Shown here: piece by piece, positions 17,531 to 25,815 of the stretch
Numbering within the stretch: the stretch's first letter is position 1
Layout of the letters: every line of letters starts with the position of its first letter
Source of the DNA: Bacteroidales bacterium
Lineage (GTDB): Bacteria > Bacteroidota > Bacteroidia > Bacteroidales > UBA932
Assembly: GCA_017443465.1 (NCBI GenBank)
Contig: JAFRXO010000059.1
Coordinates: 1-42,257 of the forward strand
Direction of reading: 5' to 3'
DNA: 42,257 bases
Notes under the pieces: model-generated
What the model was told of the DNA's origin: nothing
The model's database searches: none
The model's input: the letters and a program-made list of their open reading frames with translations, nothing else
Program-made: the position numbers and the translations under genes

Positions 17531-18499
17531 ATGAACAAAATCATTAGAATAACGGCAGGATTGTTCTGCCTGGTCCTCTTCTCGTCATGCTATGAGGATT
17601 ATATTAAAGATTTTGACAACAATGCGGTGTACTTTACGTATCAGACTGATGTTCGCACGGTTGTTGTAGGAGAAGGCATGGACTTTCAGGTGGGAGTCGT
17701 CTTGGCAGGAGTCCATCAAAATAGCCGGGACCGTGAGGTTGGTTTTACGCTGGAGCCTGGATTGATTACCCCTGAACTCCTGGAAACCATGAAGGGTGGA
17801 ATGGACTACGTAAAAGAAAGCGTAGCTACTGTAGATGATTTGGAGGAGCTTCCGTCGGATTATTATACGCTGAGTAACAATTCAAAGATGGTCATACCTC
17901 GTGGAGATCATAAAGGAGTCATAACCGTCAAGATAGATTCTGCCAGATTCTTGGCTGATCCAAAGACGTTGGTATCCTCGTATGCCATTCCGTTCAAGAT
18001 ACTTAAAGCCGATGCAGATTCCGTTCTCTTTGGAAAAGAGTACTCTGTCGTCGGAGTTAAATATGAGAACATGTTGTTCGGCAATTATTGGCATGGCGGT
18101 GTAACGGTTGTCAAGGACAAGGAAGGGAACGAAGTCAGCGTGATTAAATATTACACTGAAATTCCTTCTCCTGAGACTCGCATCATGAAACTAAAGACTG
18201 TAGCTCCTTTCACTCTTGTAGCCAACAAGGTCAGCGATAAGGCGGGAGAATTTAATATGACCCTGGAAGGGGATAAGATTCTTATCAGCCCGGTAGAAGG
18301 AGCCAGTATTCAGGTCTACCCTGATGGGGAAAGCCGATTCAATAAGGCAAGACTTCTGCAAAATCGCCAGATATATCTAAGCTACAAATATGATAACGGA
18401 GATGGTACAACGTCATATGCCACAGATACCCTGACCTTTAGGAACAGGATTCGTGACGGTATCAGTGAATGGCAGGATGAACATCCTGAAAACTATTAA
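17531..18499 (+). CDS. DUF1735-type surface glycan-binding lipoprotein
   Basis: The 322-residue lipoprotein (lipobox LFSSC, Cys20) continues YEDYIKDFDNNAVYFTYQ, the start typical of DUF1735 (BT_3987-like N-terminal domain). GLITPELL and LPSDYYTLSNNSKMVIPRG also match that domain, and the second half fits the companion lectin-like C-terminal domain (DUF4361-type). Such proteins are auxiliary surface glycan binders encoded after SusD. ATG 17531 is preferred because the signal peptide then has normal length; an in-frame ATG at 17519 is possible. It lies 15 nt after the second susD, in the same operon. Confidence 0.88.
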   Translation: MNKIIRITAGLFCLVLFSSCYEDYIKDFDNNAVYFTYQTDVRTVVVGEGMDFQVGVVLAGVHQNSRDREVGFTLEPGLITPELLETMKGGMDYVKESVATVDDLEELPSDYYTLSNNSKMVIPRGDHKGVITVKIDSARFLADPKTLVSSYAIPFKILKADADSVLFGKEYSVVGVKYENMLFGNYWHGGVTVVKDKEGNEVSVIKYYTEIPSPETRIMKLKTVAPFTLVANKVSDKAGEFNMTLEGDKILISPVEGASIQVYPDGESRFNKARLLQNRQIYLSYKYDNGDGTTSYATDTLTFRNRIRDGISEWQDEHPENY

Positions 18500-18510
18500 T
18501 CATAACTAAA

Positions 18511-20310
18511 ATGAAAAGATTTCTTTTGCTCCTATCATTTATTTGGATTGCTTTCTTGTCTGAGGCAAAAAAGATAGATTATGTACTTGTCGAAGCAGAG
18601 AGTTTCACTGAAAGGGGAGGATGGGTCCTTGACCAGCAGTTCATGGACCAGATGGGGTCCCCATTCCTGCTGGCGCATGGAATGGGCATCCCCGTAAAAG
18701 ATGCAACCACGCAAGTAAAGGTGCCGAAAGGAAAATGGAATGTATATGCCCGTACATGGAACTGGTGCTCACCTTGGCAGGTCAAAGAATCTCCGGGAAA
18801 ATTCAAAGTAGCTTTTGGTGGGCAGGAGCTGGAGAATGAGCTGGGAAATGGAAAGGAGTGGGACTGGGAGCTCGCAGGGGCTGTCGATGTTAAGATTGAG
18901 GACAATGTCTTGTCGCTCAAAGATCTGACTGGCTTTGAAGGCCGCTGTGACGCTATTCTCTTTGTCCGCGAGGGAGTTGCACTCCCTGAGAGCAAGACCC
19001 TTCCGGCTTTTAGGAAAAAATGCCTTGGCTTGCCTGAAAAACCTGTCGATGCTGGTGAGTTTGATTTCGTCGTAGTGGGCGGTGGCGTCGCTGGAATTGC
19101 TGCTGCTGTCAAGGCTGCCCGTGAAGGCATCAAGGTTGCCCTCATCAATGACCGCCCGGTCCTTGGAGGCAACAACTCCACTGAGGTGCGTATCGTTGCA
19201 TCCGGTGCTCTTTGCGCTGAGCCATATCCCGTACTTGGAACAGTTACCAAGGAAATCAGGAATGTCTATGACAAGTCGGATAAAGTATTGGAGATGGTAA
19301 AGGCAGAGAAAACCCTGTCCTATTTCCCCAACATGCATGTGTCTTCAGCCACTATGGACGGAGAAAAAATCACTTCAGTTCTTGCCAAGCACATAGAAAC
19401 TGGAGAGGAATTCGTTTTCCGTGCACCATATTTTGCCGACTGTACAGGTGATGGGAACCTGGGTTTTCTGGCCGGAGCCGATTTTCGTGTCGGTAGGGAA
19501 AAGCGCTCTGACACGCGTGAGACTCTCGCTCCGGACTATCCGGACAATTTCGTGCTTGGAGCTACGATTTCCTGGAGGACAAAGGTGATGCCGGAGCCGG
19601 TCCCGTTCCCGAGATGCCCGTGGGCGATCCAGTTCACTGATAGTTCCTGTGAACCTGAGACTTCCGGCAGCAACTGGTGGGAGTCAGGTTTCCTTTACGA
19701 TCAGGTCGGTGAGGCTGAGTACATCCGTGATTACCTATTCAGGGCGATTTTTGGCAACTGGGCTTTCCTCAAGAATGACAGTAAGAACAAGAAGGATTAT
19801 GCCAACCGTGCGTTCAGCAGCATGACATATGTAATGGGAAAGCGCGAATCCCGTCGCTTGGTGGGTGATGTCTTCTTCGTCCAGCAGGATATTGAGGGCC
19901 GCTATACCAGGTACGATGACGCTTTGGTCTATGGTACCTATTCGATTGACCAGCATTTCCCGACCCCGAAGAACTCGTTCTTCTTCCCTGGAAATGAGTT
20001 CAAATCGACAATGAAGCACTATTTCAACGAGATGGGTGTAGGCAGAGCCTTACTGCGCGACGATCAGGTGCCGCCTCCATATTTCCTGCCTTATCGCTGC
20101 CTTTATTCAGTCAATGTCAATAATATGTTCATGGCTGGAAGAAACGTAAGCGTCTCACACATAGCTCTTTCATCTACCCGTGTCCAGAATATGACCGGCA
20201 TGATGGGAGAAGTTGTCGGCGAGGCTGCAGCCATATGCAAGAAGCATGAGTGTTCTCCGCGCGGCGTCTATGCTGATCACCTTGAGGAACTCTTGAACGC
20301 ATTCAAATAA
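18511..20310 (+). CDS. Secreted FAD-dependent oxidoreductase with carbohydrate-binding-like N-domain
   Basis: The 599-residue protein has a Sec-type signal peptide (FLLLLSFIWIAFLSEA) without a twin arginine or lipobox cysteine. Residues 22-155 look like a beta-sandwich that begins VEAESF, as CBM6/CBM35-type modules do. From residue 186 comes a Rossmann dinucleotide-binding motif (VVVGGGVAGIAAA), followed by INDRPVLGGNNSTEVRI and, near the end, MFMAGRNVSVSHIALSSTRVQNMTG, which together match the FAD_oxidored (PF12831) family. The substrate is unknown; a sugar hydroxyl is a reasonable inference from the context. It lies 11 nt after the DUF1735 gene and 35 nt before the lyase, in the same operon. 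A Sec-exported flavoprotein must acquire FAD outside the cytoplasm, or the signal may be unusual. Confidence 0.88.
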   Translation: MKRFLLLLSFIWIAFLSEAKKIDYVLVEAESFTERGGWVLDQQFMDQMGSPFLLAHGMGIPVKDATTQVKVPKGKWNVYARTWNWCSPWQVKESPGKFKVAFGGQELENELGNGKEWDWELAGAVDVKIEDNVLSLKDLTGFEGRCDAILFVREGVALPESKTLPAFRKKCLGLPEKPVDAGEFDFVVVGGGVAGIAAAVKAAREGIKVALINDRPVLGGNNSTEVRIVASGALCAEPYPVLGTVTKEIRNVYDKSDKVLEMVKAEKTLSYFPNMHVSSATMDGEKITSVLAKHIETGEEFVFRAPYFADCTGDGNLGFLAGADFRVGREKRSDTRETLAPDYPDNFVLGATISWRTKVMPEPVPFPRCPWAIQFTDSSCEPETSGSNWWESGFLYDQVGEAEYIRDYLFRAIFGNWAFLKNDSKNKKDYANRAFSSMTYVMGKRESRRLVGDVFFVQQDIEGRYTRYDDALVYGTYSIDQHFPTPKNSFFFPGNEFKSTMKHYFNEMGVGRALLRDDQVPPPYFLPYRCLYSVNVNNMFMAGRNVSVSHIALSSTRVQNMTGMMGEVVGEAAAICKKHECSPRGVYADHLEELLNAFK

Positions 20311-20345
20311 TAATACCGACAGAGCATTCTATTTCAATCTGGACT

Positions 20346-22229
20346 ATGAACAGGACAAAAGTGATTATTACAACACTTCTGGCCTTGGTGTTGTGTTTCC
20401 CTACGTCGGCGATTCAGCAAATTGAGCCGCTGGACATGCAGCGGATCCGGCAAATCGCCGGTTTTCTCCCCGAGAACCCTTCCGGCCTTGGACCGACATA
20501 TAAAAACCGTGCATTTTGGGACAGGCTATACGAAAGCGGGGCATATGACTCCGCAATCCTAAAAGCGGAGAAGATGCTGAAAGATGGATTCCCCGCATGG
20601 GACCAGGCCAAATATGACCGTGTATTTACCGAGGGAGACACCCAATCAGGAAAAGACGTGATTTCCGGTCGTATGAGGGCTTTTTCAACACTTGTGTGGG
20701 CGGAGTGTCTGGAAAATAAAGATCGTTTCACACCTCTGATACAATCTTTTATGTACGACATCATGAGGCAGGAAACCTGGGTCAACCCTCGTAATTACAA
20801 CAAGAATAATTACGGCGGCTTGATAGAACTTGCTACTGCAAGCTATTCACACAATTTGGCACAAGCGGTTTATCTGTTGGATGACAAACTGCCGCATTCT
20901 GTGTTCGAGGACGTGCTCAAGCAATTGTATCAGCGTGCCTTTAATCCACTTATGGAAACATTTGCCGGCAAAAATAACTATCACGGCTGGCTGAGATCGA
21001 CCAACAATTGGAATCCGGTTTGTCTTGAAGGTGTAGTCTGCTCTGCATTGATTATGATTGCCGATCGTATGGAACGGGCTGTTTATGTGAGCATTGCGGA
21101 AAAATATGTACCAAACTATCTGGAGGGTTTCAAGGAAGATGGGTATTGCACAGAAGGAGTAAGCTATTACAACTATGGAATGTCCCATTATCTGGTTTTG
21201 AGGGAAAAAGTTTTTCAGGATACAGGGGGAAAAATAGACCTGTTTGGGAACAGTCCAAAGATTCAGGGGATTGCTGCATTCCCAAAGAATATAGAAATAC
21301 TCAGCGGCATTTTCCCCTCCATCGCAGACTGCGGCGCGAATGCGCAGCCCTTGCAATCCAATCCGAGATATTTCAATCGGGCTCTTGGCATAAACCTTTC
21401 TGTGGACAATAAGCCGGACTTGGGGCTTACGGACAACCTGACTGTGCAACTACTTGATGTCGTAATGAATCTTGACAATGAAGTAAACTCCATTAACACA
21501 GTCGCTTCCCGGCCGCTTCGCTCGTTTTTCGCTCAATCCGGAATCCTGATTGTCCGATCAGGTGCGGAAGACCCCAGGCAAATTGGAGTTGCTTTGAAGG
21601 GAGGTCACAACAATGAAGCTCACAACCACAATGACCTGGGGTCATATACTCTTGTGGTGGGCAGGCAGAAAATCGTTGAGGATCCGGGATCTATTCCCTA
21701 TAATATCAAGACATTCGGTTCCGAAAGATATACTGCCTTCAAGTCATTGGGTTCCTATGGCCATTCCGTTCCATTGATTTGTGGAAAGGACCAGATTTCC
21801 GGAAGCAAGGCAAAGGCCGTGATAACCGGGAAATCCTTTTCTGAAGACCGGGATGAATTGGAAATGGACATTGCTTCCGCCTATGACATCCCTGAGCTTA
21901 AAGAAATCAAGAGAAGATTCATCCTTGACAGAAAAGAGCCGTCATTTTCCGTAAATGACATATTTGCTTTCGATTCAAAGCAGATTTTCGAAACGGCAAT
22001 TACGACTCGTTCTGCAGTCAGGATAATTGACAGTCATCACATCGAACTTGAACGAGGCGGCGAGAAGATGATGCTCACCATCCGCTCAAGTGAAAAGCAT
22101 TTAAGCATATCTTCTGAAGAGATTTCCGAAGGCGGTGCACCATATACTCGGATTGCTATCCGAATGCAGCCTGCTATTCAGGGATTTGTCACAGTTACAT
22201 ATAACACAGCTGCTCCTGAATCTCTTTAA
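20346..22229 (+). CDS. Heparinase II/III-family polysaccharide lyase
   Basis: Enzymes of this fold cleave uronic-acid glycans by beta-elimination. The 627-residue protein has a signal peptide (ending near TSA, residue 22), an alpha-toroid (about 40-370) with STNNWNPVC (218-226) and CTEGVSYYNYGMSHY (268-282, catalytic tyrosine region), and a beta-sandwich with NNEAHNHNDLGSY (422-434, catalytic histidine region). These motifs match the family; the PL family number and substrate cannot be told by eye. It has no lipobox, so it is probably periplasmic. It is the last gene of the PUL. Its stop codon is one base from the convergent ftsZ stop, with no terminator between them. Confidence 0.92.
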   Translation: MNRTKVIITTLLALVLCFPTSAIQQIEPLDMQRIRQIAGFLPENPSGLGPTYKNRAFWDRLYESGAYDSAILKAEKMLKDGFPAWDQAKYDRVFTEGDTQSGKDVISGRMRAFSTLVWAECLENKDRFTPLIQSFMYDIMRQETWVNPRNYNKNNYGGLIELATASYSHNLAQAVYLLDDKLPHSVFEDVLKQLYQRAFNPLMETFAGKNNYHGWLRSTNNWNPVCLEGVVCSALIMIADRMERAVYVSIAEKYVPNYLEGFKEDGYCTEGVSYYNYGMSHYLVLREKVFQDTGGKIDLFGNSPKIQGIAAFPKNIEILSGIFPSIADCGANAQPLQSNPRYFNRALGINLSVDNKPDLGLTDNLTVQLLDVVMNLDNEVNSINTVASRPLRSFFAQSGILIVRSGAEDPRQIGVALKGGHNNEAHNHNDLGSYTLVVGRQKIVEDPGSIPYNIKTFGSERYTAFKSLGSYGHSVPLICGKDQISGSKAKAVITGKSFSEDRDELEMDIASAYDIPELKEIKRRFILDRKEPSFSVNDIFAFDSKQIFETAITTRSAVRIIDSHHIELERGGEKMMLTIRSSEKHLSISSEEISEGGAPYTRIAIRMQPAIQGFVTVTYNTAAPESL

Positions 22230-22230
22230 A

Positions 22231-23508
22231 TCAGAGAGTGTCAGCAGCAGCTTTTGCGCTTCGCCTGATTGCGGGCACTGCCTCGAGTTCTCCGAGACTC
22301 TCTCCCGGATTGACGAGAAGCACCGGACGCTCATCTTCAGTGAAGCGGAACGTGCGTATGTTCTCCTCTGTGTTGTAGCCTATCTTGCGGGGCGAACCGC
22401 CTCCGTTGTCCGGAATCGAGATCTCTCCGTCGCTGAGCGAAGCATATGGGTCATATGTGAAATTCTTGTCTATCTCGATGATGTTCCCGAGGCTTACGTC
22501 GGTTATGTCTGAGAGCTTGCTGATCTCGAATCCGGTCGCAATGATGGTTATGCTCACCCTGTCGCCTACGTCCGGGTCGTCATCGTAGATGATACCCCTC
22601 TTGAAGCGGTTGACCTTGTTGGTCTTCTGGGCGATAAGCTCGTCTATCTTCCGGAGTTCGTCCATCCTGATTCCCTGGTCGTTGTGTCCTACGGAGATGT
22701 TCACCAGCATGTTCTTGGCCGTGGAGAGGTCGAAGTCGTTGAGCAGCGGGGATTCGAGGGCGGCCTTGACCGCTTCTTCCAGACGGCTCCTTCCGGTGCC
22801 GGTCCCGCAACCCATAAGGGCCATTCCGCTGGAGCGCATCATAGTCTCCACATCCTGGAAATCGACATTGATGTAGCCGGGCTTCTTGATGATTTCAACT
22901 ATTCCCCTGACTGCGGTAAGGAGGACGTCGTCGGTCTTCGGGAAGGCATCCTGGACCAGGAGGTTCCCGTAGAAGTCATAGAGCTTCTCGTTGTTGATTA
23001 TAAGCAGGCTGTCCACGTTCTTTTCGAGTTCGCGGATTCCGTCTATGGCCTTCGACATTGACTCGTTCCCCTCATTCTTGAACGGGAGGGTCACTACGGC
23101 TACTGTGAGTATTCCCTTGTCCTTTGCCATCTTGGCTATGACGGGAGAAGCTCCGGTTCCGGTTCCTCCACCCATTCCGGCCGTGATGAAGAGCATCCGG
23201 GTCTTTCCGTTGAGCACCACTTCCTCGATCTGGGACTGTGCCTCTATTGCGGCATTCCGGCCCTTTGTCGGGTCCGTTCCTGCGCCGAGGCCCTTACCGA
23301 GCTGTATCTTCACCGGTACGGGACTCTGGGCGAGAGCCTGGGAGTCTGTGTTGCAGACTATGAAACTGCAGCCTGTAATCTTCTGCTGGTACATGTAGGA
23401 GACAGCGTTGCAACCGCCGCCGCCTACTCCGATGACCTTGATAGTCTCATCGGACCTGACCCAGTCGCTGGGAGTGAAATCTACATCTATGTTGTTGTAA
23501 GCGTTCAT
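22231..23508 (-). CDS. ftsZ: Cell division GTPase FtsZ
   Basis: FtsZ polymerises into the division ring. The 425-residue protein has the tubulin signature GGGTGTG at 113-119, the N-terminal IKVIGVGGGGCNAV, and the T7-loop region NVDFQDVETMM. After a variable linker it ends with ELEAVPAIRRSAKAAADTL (407-425), which contains a conserved C-terminal peptide (VPAIRR type) used to bind FtsA. It is the last gene of the dcw operon, 12 nt after ftsA. No terminator follows: the next base after the stop codon borders the convergent lyase gene. Confidence 0.98.
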   Translation of the reverse strand: MNAYNNIDVDFTPSDWVRSDETIKVIGVGGGGCNAVSYMYQQKITGCSFIVCNTDSQALAQSPVPVKIQLGKGLGAGTDPTKGRNAAIEAQSQIEEVVLNGKTRMLFITAGMGGGTGTGASPVIAKMAKDKGILTVAVVTLPFKNEGNESMSKAIDGIRELEKNVDSLLIINNEKLYDFYGNLLVQDAFPKTDDVLLTAVRGIVEIIKKPGYINVDFQDVETMMRSSGMALMGCGTGTGRSRLEEAVKAALESPLLNDFDLSTAKNMLVNISVGHNDQGIRMDELRKIDELIAQKTNKVNRFKRGIIYDDDPDVGDRVSITIIATGFEISKLSDITDVSLGNIIEIDKNFTYDPYASLSDGEISIPDNGGGSPRKIGYNTEENIRTFRFTEDERPVLLVNPGESLGELEAVPAIRRSAKAAADTL

Positions 23509-23520
23509 GTTGCTGTCTCC

Positions 23521-25017
23521 TTAGATTTGTTCGTCCGACATGTTTTCGTAGAGGTCGCCCATGCTGTCCACAATGTTGCGGGCCTTTTTCGAAATGAAAT
23601 TCCATATGATCGAAGGCTTCTCTTTCTTCTTGTCCTTCTTCTTCTCTTTCCTTTCCTCCTTCGGGACTATGAAATCCGAGGTGTCGAAAAGCACTCCGTC
23701 ATTCTGTGGCTCATATGTTTCCTGCTGTGGCGTTTCTTCGTCGTTAGTCTCGTAAGGAACATAGGCAGTGGTCTCTTCGGCAGCGGGCTCTTCAGTCGCA
23801 GCTTCGGATTCTTCAGTCCAGGCGAGGGGTTCCTCGATGCAGCTGACTATATGGTCGTTCTTCGCGGCCAGGACCATTCCCGCGCATGCGGTGGCCGAGG
23901 TCTCGAGTATGCCCTGGCATCCTGAGGCGGAGAATTTGTGCCTCGGATAGCCTATGCGCACGTTGTAGCCCGAAAGTTCTTTTATGAAGGTAGCGCAGCC
24001 CACCAGGTTGGCACATCCGCCGGTGAGCACCACTCCGCTGCGGAGGGAGTCGGCATATCCGCTCTCCTGTATTTCGTACAGGATGGCGTTTACGATCTCG
24101 CGTACCCTGCTGGTGATGATTTCGGAGAGGTATTTCACCGGAAGGATCTGCTGGGGGACCCTGTTCTCGTCAACTATCTGGAGGCTCTTCTCTCCAAGGG
24201 TCTGGAGACGGTCGGGCATGCAGGCCCCGTAGGCCAGTTTGATATTCTCTGCAAGATGCTCCGTAACAGTTGCTTCCGACTTGATGTCGGTGGTAATCAC
24301 CTTACCTCCGAAGGGGATGGAAGCATAGTGGCGCATCACTTTGCGGGAGTAGATCGTAACAGAGGTCGCACCTGCTCCGAAGTCGATGAGGGCGACTCCG
24401 TTGTCCATCTCTTCATCGTAGAGTACCGCCTTGGCCACTACGTCAGGAGTGAAGTATTTGCGCGCGACGGCCACGTTGATGGAGTTGAAGACAGAATCGA
24501 TGTTGGTAGCCTGCCTCTTGGCTCCGATGAACACCTTGAAATTGCCTTCGATGGTCTCGCTGGGCATTCCGATGATGTCTGATTCCACGTGGTTGAAGCT
24601 GTCATCGGTGGAGAAGCTCTGGGCGACAGCACCGTACATGATCTCCTTCTTCGGGTCGTCGATCGGGTACTGTTCCACCGCCATGCTCTTGAGGTTTTCA
24701 ATCTCCTCGCGGGTGATTCCGGCATCGGAGTCAGTCCTGGGCAGCTTTGCATTCGCAGTGACCTGCCTTACGGCGTACCTCGGGAGTCCTACGACAGCCT
24801 GCAGGATCTTTATCCTGAGTTCCTGCTCTGCCTGGTCGATTGCCTGCCTGAGCGGACCGGCCGCCTTCATCGGGTTGAAAACGTAGCTGTTCCGGATTCC
24901 GTCGGAAGGAGTCTCCTTGTAATAGATGATCTGGACGTCGTCTCCCATGGCTTTGGCCACGGTCAGCGCTATCTTGGACGTGCCCAGATCGATTGCCGCT
25001 ATGTATTTTTCTTCCAT
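23521..25017 (-). CDS. ftsA: Cell division protein FtsA
   Basis: FtsA is the actin-like anchor that ties FtsZ filaments to the membrane. The 498-residue protein opens with the phosphate-1 motif YIAAIDLGTSKIA (5-17), includes ALIDFGAGATSVTIYS (phosphate-2) and has VVLTGGCANLVG (adenosine site). The C-terminal 90 or so residues are an acidic low-complexity linker, then a lysine-rich patch, then an amphipathic stretch (IIWNFISKKARNIVDSM), a likely membrane-targeting helix. The long charged tail is longer than in E. coli FtsA. It lies 21 nt after ftsQ and 12 nt before ftsZ. Confidence 0.97.
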   Translation of the reverse strand: MEEKYIAAIDLGTSKIALTVAKAMGDDVQIIYYKETPSDGIRNSYVFNPMKAAGPLRQAIDQAEQELRIKILQAVVGLPRYAVRQVTANAKLPRTDSDAGITREEIENLKSMAVEQYPIDDPKKEIMYGAVAQSFSTDDSFNHVESDIIGMPSETIEGNFKVFIGAKRQATNIDSVFNSINVAVARKYFTPDVVAKAVLYDEEMDNGVALIDFGAGATSVTIYSRKVMRHYASIPFGGKVITTDIKSEATVTEHLAENIKLAYGACMPDRLQTLGEKSLQIVDENRVPQQILPVKYLSEIITSRVREIVNAILYEIQESGYADSLRSGVVLTGGCANLVGCATFIKELSGYNVRIGYPRHKFSASGCQGILETSATACAGMVLAAKNDHIVSCIEEPLAWTEESEAATEEPAAEETTAYVPYETNDEETPQQETYEPQNDGVLFDTSDFIVPKEERKEKKKDKKKEKPSIIWNFISKKARNIVDSMGDLYENMSDEQI

Positions 25018-25038
25018 ATTATATGTTGTTGTTTCTGA

Positions 25039-25815
25039 TTATCTCCTGCAGATTACCTGTCTGGCATATTTCACATTGACGCTTGTATAATAACCCTTTT
25101 CCTTGAGTGGGGCTATGCTCCGGTAGTACTCTTCTATCCGCCTGAACTTGTCCTGGGCCTGGTCCGGGGAACCGAATATGAACTTTTCACTCCCTTCCCG
25201 GGGGATCAGGACAAGGTCTCCTTTCCCGTCCACGGTTATCTGGCTTATGTTGTCCGCCCATATGCCTGATTTCTCCATGTAGTTGACCATCTCGATCACC
25301 TGTGAAAGCCAGAGCCTTTCTTCCGGCTTGTCCGGCTGTCCCTTGAAACCGTTCTTCTCCTGGATAGGGACGTTCCCGTCCACTATCGGGACGAGGGAAG
25401 TGAAGTTTTCCTGGAGAGGGAAGAGGAAGCCCTTCTCGTCGGCATAGAAGCCGTCCGTGGCAGTCTGGAACCTTACCACCGGTTCTCTCTGTGAGATCTT
25501 CACGTGCATTATGTTGTCCGGGGTTATCCAGGCCTCGCTCTTGAGGACGGCGCTGCGCCGGTCCAGGATTGCTTCCACCTTGTGGAGGTCGACACTGTCC
25601 ACCCTCTGCCCTATATATGCTCCGTATTCCTCGTCGAGGTAGGCCTTTATGTCGTCCCGGGTTACGAAGTTGTGTTCTTCGCCGAATTCGACACTGAGTC
25701 CCTCGCATGTCCTCAACGAGTGGTCACGGCTGTTCCCTTTCCAGATGAGTATCATCAGGAAGGCGAGCAGGGCCGCGGCTGCGAGGGCTACTGCGTATTT
25801 GACGAATTTCTTCAA
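25039..25815 (-). CDS. ftsQ: Cell division protein FtsQ
   Basis: FtsQ is a bitopic inner-membrane scaffold of the divisome. The 258-residue protein has a short cytoplasmic tail, one membrane helix (about 7-25: YAVALAAAALLAFLMILIW) and a periplasmic domain with a POTRA-like region (about 40-115) and a beta domain ending in VNVKYARQVICRR. The only start available in this frame is TTG at 25815; an in-frame stop lies a few codons upstream. That TTG overlaps the murC stop by 4 nt (TTGA), which suggests translational coupling. Identification rests on the fold pattern and on position between murC and ftsA. Confidence 0.92.
   Translation of the reverse strand: MKKFVKYAVALAAAALLAFLMILIWKGNSRDHSLRTCEGLSVEFGEEHNFVTRDDIKAYLDEEYGAYIGQRVDSVDLHKVEAILDRRSAVLKSEAWITPDNIMHVKISQREPVVRFQTATDGFYADEKGFLFPLQENFTSLVPIVDGNVPIQEKNGFKGQPDKPEERLWLSQVIEMVNYMEKSGIWADNISQITVDGKGDLVLIPREGSEKFIFGSPDQAQDKFRRIEEYYRSIAPLKEKGYYTSVNVKYARQVICRR

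Noticed and set aside
20321-20336. AGAGCATTCTATTTCA resembles the AGCCATTCTATTGCA half of the repeats near 1500
   Set aside because: The match is partial, lacks the second conserved half (AGAATGAGAATTT) and may be chance in a short intergenic gap.
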